From NCBI GenBank assembly GCA_003118195.1, contig BEXV01001546.1, positions 69,950-104,519 on the forward strand: a stretch of DNA of 34,570 nt, written 5' to 3'. The DNA is from Hemicentrotus pulcherrimus (taxonomy: Eukaryota > Echinodermata > Echinoidea > Camarodonta > Strongylocentrotidae). Positions 12,701 through 21,700 of the stretch are shown here, piece by piece (the first letter of the stretch is position 1; each line of letters opens with the position of its first letter). The notes beneath the pieces are model-generated. The model was not told the DNA's origin, ran no database searches, and saw only the letters and a program-made list of their open reading frames with translations. Both the position numbers and the translations under genes were made by a program.

Positions 12701-15700
12701 NNNNNNNNNNNNNNNNNNNNNNNNNNNNNNNNNNNNNNNNNNNNNNNNNNNNNNNNNNNNNNNNNNNNNNNNNNNNNNNNNNNNNNNNNNNNNNNNNNNN
12801 NNNNNNNNNNNNNNNNNNNNNNNNNNNNNNNNNNNNNNNNNNNNNNNNNNNNNNNNNNNNNNNNNNNNNNNNNNNNNNNNNNNNNNNNNNNNNNNNNNNN
12901 NNNNNNNNNNNNNNNNNNNNNNNNNNNNNNNNNNNNNNNNNNNNNNNNNNNNNNNNNNNNNNNNNNNNNNNNNNNNNNNNNNNNNNNNNNNNNNNNNNNN
13001 NNNNNNNNNNNNNNNNNNNNNNNNNNNNNNNNNNNNNNNNNNNNNNNNNNNNNNNNNNNNNNNNNNNNNNNNNNNNNNNNNNNNNNNNNNNNNNNNNNNN
13101 NNNNNNNNNNNNNNNNNNNNNNNNNNNNNNNNNNNNNNNNNNNNNNNNNNNNNNNNNNNNNNNNNNNNNNNNNNNNNNNNNNNNNNNNNNNNNNNNNNNN
13201 NNNNNNNNNNNNNNNNNNNNNNNNNNNNNNNNNNNNNNNNNNNNNNNNNNNNNNNNNNNNNNNNNNNNNNNNNNNNNNNNNNNNNNNNNNNNNNTTTTTT
13301 TTTTTTTTTTTTTTTTTTTTTGGGGGGGGGGTTGTATTACTAGGCACTTATATCCAGTGTCATTCTTTCTTGGGTAGTACATTTATATTATGATCATGTG
13401 TCCAATTTATTAAACAATAATTGCTTGTAGCTTATTTCTGACCCATATTCCCAATGGATTTGCAGATGAACATGTAGAGAATGCATTTCCAAAGGATGGG
13501 AATTTTTTTCTTCTTCTTCTTTATATTTTTTTTTGGGTGGGGGCTAGTATTTTAGATATGTATTTCTCTGTTTATATTACATGAGAATCAATGGCAAGTG
13601 GTATATAACGTCTTGTATCTGTTTATTCCTAGATTGGTCATGTGACACATAGCAACATCTACACAGCTCTAATGACTAGTCACCTCTGCCAGTCTCTAAC
13701 TCTGTTTACATTCATGGATGAAAGCATGCACTCATCTGTGGCTAGCCTTGTGTGCCAGGCTGTTTGTGGGTCCATGCACTCAGAGGATAATGCCAATGAA
13801 TGCAGTGCCTGTACAGTTAGGAATGCAGCTCTGGGTTTCTTGGATTCAGAAGCCTGCAGGGAGTCTAGACCGATGCAGAATGCTGTGGTGAATGCAGTAG
13901 CAGACCAGTTAAAGGAACTGAACAAATCATTGTAAGAATGGAAGAGAAATCTTTCCTTAAAAAAAAGAGGATTACTAGTAAAGTGAAGTTTAAAAGAGAA
14001 TTTATCGAAGAACAACTACATGTGATATCTCTGTAGTTCCTAAGTTCTTGGTGGCTCACAACAATATTGCCAGGATTAGAATTTTTAATCCCAGAATCCA
14101 TGTACATTTATTTATTTGATTAGGTTTTACAGCTAATTTGTGTGAACCAGAACTACATCATCAAGAGACCTTACTTATTCCAAAACATAATTTAAAAACC
14201 TCACAGGGTTCAATGAAAAACATTTTCTAGTATACTGGTCCTTTAATGACTTAGATGACATATTTGATTAAAATTGGACGTTCTTGTTATTGAACTTGAC
14301 AGAGAAGTAGCTAATGCAAGTAAAGGAAAGAAACAATCGAGAGCAATCCAACATTCCAAAGGCAACCAAATGTTATCAGTGGAGGACAACTTCAAAACAG
14401 GAGTCAATCTCCTTGAGGTAAGTTTAAGAGATTAATTATATTTGTAAAGGACAGATATTTCAATAGGAAAAAGTGGTTTACTTAAATAAATTGGCTTGGG
14501 AGATTTTGATTAAATTTGATTTGATTTGAAATGGTTTATGTAATTTATAAAATAATGGTACTGTTTGAGTTTTCATCTCCTAGAAGTTGTAATTGATCCA
14601 GGTACAGTGTAACCATACCATTCAAAGGCCTAGTAAAATCCTAATGATAAAAAGGGGCTGTACGACACTTGCTCTGACAACAATTGCTCCACGATCAATT
14701 TCTTACAGTTCTTTCAACCTTATTCCTAGACCTAATGTTATATCTTACCGTAACCCTAAACCTTACCTCAAACCCAATCACAATCCTAACTTTTACCCTT
14801 TGGTGAAATAAAGCCCAGATTCATTATCAATCACGGAAGATGGGCTGAATCATTGCAGAACAGATTTAAAAAAAATATTTTATGACCAACTACTGTGCTT
14901 TTCTTTTTTCATAGGTTCTTAAACATCTTCCTCTGCTGCACCTGTCAGCCACCAACCAAGTGAAATGCATGCTGGGACTGGTGTCCTTGGATACTAAGAC
15001 TGTGACTTGTGTCGAGACGATGTCATCGGCCGGGAGACAGCGGTCATGTGACCTTGTGGGGCTCTCTACGGAGGTCAGAAGGTTACTGACGGCCATCTTG
15101 AAAGGCGTCCAGCAGGTCGATGAGGTGTTGAGTAACAAGGAGTTGAACACCTTTTTCTTTTCTTTCTTGTCTGAGCTTGGAAATCTTCTGAGTCAGGTGA
15201 GTTATCAGTGTGTATGAGACGACTTAGAGTTTGAGGAGGTGCGATGGCCCAGAGATAGATCCATAGACTTGCAACCATGAGGATCTAGGTTTATACACTT
15301 AACAACTAAATTGTTCATACCCTTACCAATTTTTGTAATCTTTAAGTATGTAAAAAATTTATTTGTCTTGATTTAAGTTTCTTGAAAATGTGACATATCA
15401 AAGCTTACATCTAATTGTCTAATGAAGGCCATATTTCAACCAATCCACCTTTCAATCTTGAGTTTCAAAACAACAAATAATCTTCAAATTTACAAGGGGA
15501 ATGAATAATTTAGTTGTTAACTGTATACAACCAATGCTCTTTAGGTAGACTTGAATGTGATCATGACACCAAGCCCCTCAGATACATGTACATGTAGGAC
15601 TTCCAGGTGTAGGTCCCTTTGGGCGATTACTACAAGCATATTTGCTCTCTTAGCAGTCAGGTGAAATCAATAATGAATGAATCAATAATAATTACCCATT

Positions 15701-18700
15701 TTTATTTGGCTCTCGACCATATCTGTTATATGTCCACTTTTACACCATCCAAACATAAATACAATGTTTAATCAAGTCAACACAACATTTGGGGTTTATT
15801 GTTTTGTAGGTGATAAAGATAATTTTGCATCCACTACTTGTTCATTAATCTTTTTACAGTTGTGTGGAAAATATGGATATTTTCAAGGAATAGCATGTAA
15901 ATCTGACAAATGTCTTTAAATGAGAATGTCCTTATACTATACACTAATGTCACTTTGATACAGGAGGATTCAAGACTCGTGACTACGCCGGAGTACAAGG
16001 AGGTTTCCAAAGGTCTGATATCATTGTGGTTCAAGAAAGCAACATGGTCAGGAGATTCAGTGACGATGTTTAACAAGTATCTTAAATCGGTGAGAATGGA
16101 TAAGGCGATGATGATGGTGGTGATGATGATGGTGGTGGTGATGGTGGTGATGGTGATGGAGGTGGTAGTGGTAGTGGTGGTGGTGTTGGTTAATATGATG
16201 ATGCTGCTGATGATGATGATGATAATGAATAGAAAAAGTGCTGAGGGTATGATTTATGAAGAAAACAGTGATGAAAGATTGCCCCCCTCCCTCTAAAACC
16301 ATACCGTATTTGCCGGCGTAAACTCCGCCGTATTTTCGGGAGAGAAAAAATCAAAAAGTCGGGGTGCCGGGTATGTGGCGAAAGAGTAAAAAAATAAATA
16401 AATTACTAAGTCAAAACCAGCACAAATTTGCACATATGGGTCTACGAATGGTACAATAACTATACCACTATGGTACAGGACATTTCCACACATCTTACCA
16501 ACAATTTTATCTTTCATTGTTGACATGAAGATGAAAATAAACTTCCAAAAACAACATCTGCTGATAGGTCTTGATCTAAGTAAAAGAAGGGCCCGTTAAT
16601 GGAGCTGTCGCGAAGCATCCAGCACGCAAAGTCGCCATTTTCAATCCATTTCAATGTATACATCGCAGAAAACTGCAAGCTACTGTATCAGTGCTTGATG
16701 GCCGAGCGGTCTAAGGCGTTGACTTTAGTCACATCGCCATCGGGGGTGCAAGAGATCACATCCCATTTTTGACCTAAAAAAAAATTGTTTTGTTTTTGTT
16801 CTTTTTTTAATTATTTTTTTAAAAAGGTCTAAATCGGGGGTGCGGCCTATACGAGGGTGCGGCGTTATTGCTGGTAAATAAGAAAAATGGTAAAAGGAAA
16901 TGATAACAAGAAAAAGATAAGTGCCTAAATAACCATTCAAGATCATTTTTGTATAGAAATATTTTTTTCTTCTTCACAGTTCCACCAACATATAGCAAAG
17001 TGCCTCCAAAAATTAAAGTCTTCTAAGAAACCAGCCTCATTGCCAGGGGTTTCTACGGTGCTCTCTATTGTAGTCACTCTCCTCAACCAAATTGCCTTGG
17101 CTTGCAGGCATAAAACAGCTGATGCAGAGTCTAAGGAGCTACTTGGACTAACCAGTGAGGTCAGTTCCTCTGTGTTTCAACTTCTGGGGCAGATTCTTGC
17201 ATCTACAAGCAGACAAGACTCAAATCATCAGGTAAAGATTTCATTTGGGCCTCGTTGCATAAAACTTAGCATTGATGGTAATGGTGCCATGGTAGTGAGT
17301 ATTGATGACAAAGTTACCATCAATGATAAGTTTTATGAAATCCTTAAACCCAGCCAAGACAAGGTACCACATATTTTGACACGATAGCTGATCAACTTAT
17401 TATAATCCTTTTGTATAAATAACATGCAAAGAGAAGACAAATTCTGACACACATTTTGGGCAAATTTTTCCTTAGTTTAGATGAATTTACAGGTGCAAAA
17501 TATTTTGAGATCATAAATCCAAAGTAGTTTGAGACAAGCAGAAACATATTTGTATAGATTAAAACTTATAGACATTCTAGTTATCGTATGTGACTCATAA
17601 TCTATGAGCTGCAACTGTACATTTATGTATGACCGTGTTTATCAGGATTACTACCCCTTCCCCCCCCCCAACCCTTTAAAATCTGTCTGTATGTCCTAGG
17701 ATAGTTATTCCCAGAAAAATTATGACTTCATTGTCTTAGAATTATGCACATATCGTTTGGATTTATAAGTTTAAATATATTTTAGTTGATGGGTGATTTG
17801 TTTGAGCTGAACTATTTTCTGAAATCCTATTGATATTTTATAGCTCACGGAAGTGCTGAGGTCAGCAAGAATATTGTTACTCAGCTTCGAGTCGACCCAA
17901 AAAATCAACCGCAGAGCCAAGGAGGAAGAAGAAGAAGACAACAAACCAAGTCATGACAACAGCAGTGGTGATCAGCGTGGTCCAAACAGCTCCCACAGTC
18001 CTCATTTCACCACCTGTTACCAGAAGGCGCTGTCAGTCTTCTCGGCCGAACTAAAGACGGATGACTCCGATACTGCGTTAATGGGGTCGAGTCTGGGATA
18101 CCTTGAGTCTCACTGTAGCATCATCAGGAACCCTCTGGAATCCAGGGCTGTGTGGAGCCAACTACATACCAGTCTGGCCAAAGTCTCAAGGAAATGTAAG
18201 ACCAGCAAATATATTTTGCATTAGATTATACATTTTCACAGAATTATACAAAATATAGATTAGTGTGGAAACATACAAATTAGTGAATTTTATGAGAAAA
18301 ATGTGTAATTCTGTATCTTAGCGGTCAACATAAGAAGAGTAAGATCAGTTAAAGAGCCATACAAGCACTTGGTTCTTTATGTGCCTGTCTATGTTTTGAG
18401 GGTGATTAGTAGTAAAACATTGTTATTATTTTAACATATTTCTCAAACCAATATGCTATTTGACATGCTGTAAACGCTGTTATATTCACATGATTAATTT
18501 TTCGCGCAGAGCGACCCCGAAACATATTCTTGTGTCCTTAAATTCGCGTTTCCCGCAATTCAACCCGTTCAAAACATGCATAAAAAGTCATGCTTATATT
18601 TTCGCGAGTTCTAAAATTCAAGCTTGCTGATCTTAGCGGGTATACAGTAGTGAGCAAAGTTTCAAGGGATGAAGTCTTGGACTTGATGAAAGAAATCAGA

Positions 18701-21700
18701 GGTATGAAAGGGCCTAGAAATGAATTTTTATAAAAAGTATTACTAGGACCATTTCTCTTGAAATACTGATCAAATACCAAAATCAAGACTGCTCGTCTGA
18801 TTGTCATATGTTGATTTGTGTTTGCAGGCCACTCCTCTGTCAAACAACAGCTAGAAGGACTTCTCATCATCACATTGGGTGTCATGGAAACGGATGACCT
18901 AAACGCAGAGCTTCAACAGATACTGACCAGTATGGTATGTTTATGAATTTACTTAATGATAACAATAGAGTAAATCTATTGAATTGGAGAAAAAAAAAAA
19001 AATCTCAACTAAAATCAACCATNTTGTGATGGTACACAAGTATTAGAAATCGTTATAATTCAGCCGTCTCTGAACCGATTTTGATCAAACAAAGATGATT
19101 TTGTCATTTAAATATTACGTTATTCTTTCAAATTTGACACTCAGTTTTTCATTATCTCACAAAAAAAAATATTTTGTGTAGCGCCCTCTGCAACAGAACT
19201 CAACTATCCCTTTAATGATAACAATAAAGTTAATCTATTGAATTGGAGAAGGAAAAAAAAACATTCTCAACCAAAATCAACCATGCTGGACTAAGAAATA
19301 TTATTTAGTTTTGTAATGAAAATAAATGAAAGAGGATACTCATATGTGAAACAACAACAATATTATGGTTTCTCCATAATTTTGTTGTGTGTATAGTTGG
19401 GTCAAAGAAACTTTATCTAGAAGTCATTGTTATATTTTGTTTATTTTTCAGAACTTGTCAAAATTCCTTTTTTCATCGCAGTCTGTTTGGAGATTGGTTC
19501 AAGGGTGGACCTTTCTGTTTGGTATTGGATCTATGTGTGGATATCTTTGACTTCTGAAAATCAATTGTGCTATGCTGTATCTACTTGATATAGGCTTGTA
19601 TTTTCGTGCTGCACAATATTAGAATTCATAGACAAGTTTTGCTTTTAAATTGATGAAATTAGTTCTTATTAACAATTTCTACTGCTGCTAAAAGATGGCT
19701 AAATCTTAAGTAAGGTTTTCATTTAAATGTCCCCTTCCTTATCTTTGTATCATGTTGTAGACATTAGGTGATGAGAGTGCTAATTTGATTGGTGTATTAC
19801 AAGCATGGCAACTGTTGCCTAGTGCAATGCTCTCCAATGAAAGCTACATACTCGTCATGGAGATGCTTCCTCAGGTAAGAATCTTCTCTTTCTTCATCCT
19901 GTGACAGGTGGTATTGAAGGTGTTCCTTGACTCTTAAATGAGAGTAATTGTCGATAATTGTCCGAAGCTGCATTTAAACATAAAAAGTTGCATAGCAACT
20001 TCCTGCAAACACGATAAAAAAATCCACTTCTTGAGTGTAGTTATATTTTAAATGCCTGCCGAAATTTAACTGATTTTTGCAGATTGAATCAAAACTTCGG
20101 TATTATTCTGGTTTTTTCATCACGTGACTCTCATGAGCAAGTGCACTCAGATTAGCGACAAGTCTCGCATATGCTCTACTTACCAAAAAATTGGTATGAG
20201 CAAAGACCAACGTCTTTTTATGGGTCTTTCTAGTAGTGTAAATGGCTGTCCAAAAATGGTAAATGGGATGTATGAATGGGACAAGTATATTGTGCTCAAT
20301 TTCTTGAAACTGTTTATTTTCATAAATGTATAAACTTGCTGTTTTGATGCAAATTCATATTGCTACTATAGTCTTACCTGCTAAAGTACCGGGTAGTCAA
20401 TTCAATATTATGGATTTTTATTTTTGTGTATATGCTTATTTGCACGTGTTTCTTTGCCCACTGTTTATATGGAGCAGAAAATATTGAATGTGTGGTATAT
20501 GTTAGATAAGAATTTACTAGTACCTAATACAGCACAAAAGGACATCTTTAAATAACAGTTGTGCAATTTCATCACAGAAAACATAAATCACATATTTATT
20601 TCTGTTTGAAATCTTTATATTTTCCATCTGTTGCTTTCCTCCCCGTGATATTATTAATTATGCAGGTCATGAAGAAATGCCAAAAACTACTTCATGGAAC
20701 TGTTCAAATGCAGCCTCTAGATGGCACTCTAATTGTTGCCATCTTGACGACGGTCACCAAATTCGTCTCTCAAGGCAAGGTATGTAACCAAGCGATATCT
20801 TCTAAAAGTATTAAATATCTCATATTTTTGTCAAAAAGCTTCTGGGAGATGCGTGATCTTTGTATTTGGGTATTTCCCTCTGCATATGACCATCCTTATC
20901 TATTTGATATCATGTGTTTGCACTAGTGCAATGTATATATCTTTCCATTTTTCATTTTGTTTATACTATGATTCTTCTCTGCATTCTATGTTTATAATGA
21001 TTGCTAACATCTCTTTACTTAGAATATATTGTATTACATATTTGTCAACTGACCTTGCAGCCTGTACAGCTTGTCAGTTTTTATGCACCAGTAATATAAA
21101 TGAATGAATAAAGCACAGAGGAACTAACAGCACAGATATTTATTCATGGTTTCTATAAAAAAAAATACTCCTGTAGTAGAAGCCCAGCATGGTTCAAATT
21201 GATTTTAATGCTTAATCATGAAGTGTCAGTTTCTTCAATGAAAGTCAAAACAATTAGAGGTCAACAATTTAAAGGAAAACAAAATTGCCACTTAAATAGT
21301 AGTAATCTTGTAATTTTTCCTCTTCCTGTTTTGTTCATACATGTATTTTGCTAGGACTTGTTGCCTGCTGAGCATGCGATTCCCACAATGCATCTCTGTC
21401 TAATGGTTCCATGGGACGACATCCCAGCATCACATTTCCCATCATGCTTTGCAGCTGCTTTCCGCATCCTGAACGATCTCCTGATGTGCTACCAAGGGCT
21501 TGTTCTCAAAGCGGTGTCGGCCTACATCAGCTGTGTCAATCATATCCTTTTAAAAATAACTTTGAATTATTTATGCAACTTAGTATAATTGGATTTGTTT
21601 CTGAGTTTCAAACTCTATCCTCTGTCTGAATTTTACAGCAGAATTGTTACTTTTTATTCTCTGGTTACATCATCTGATAATCAGATTTCTTTTTATGAAA

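Noticed and set aside
12203..13393. Open frames of about 350-396 residues across 12203-13393 on both strands
   Set aside because: They are almost entirely N's read as unknown residues; only 12149-12326 is real coding sequence, in the URB2 frame.
16057..16302. His-rich minus-strand open frame and Met/Val-rich plus-strand frame
   Set aside because: Both are translations of the GAT/GGT microsatellite.
16692..16765. A functional tRNA-Leu gene
   Set aside because: The B-box is disrupted and the anticodon arm cannot form; only the 5' half is tRNA-like.
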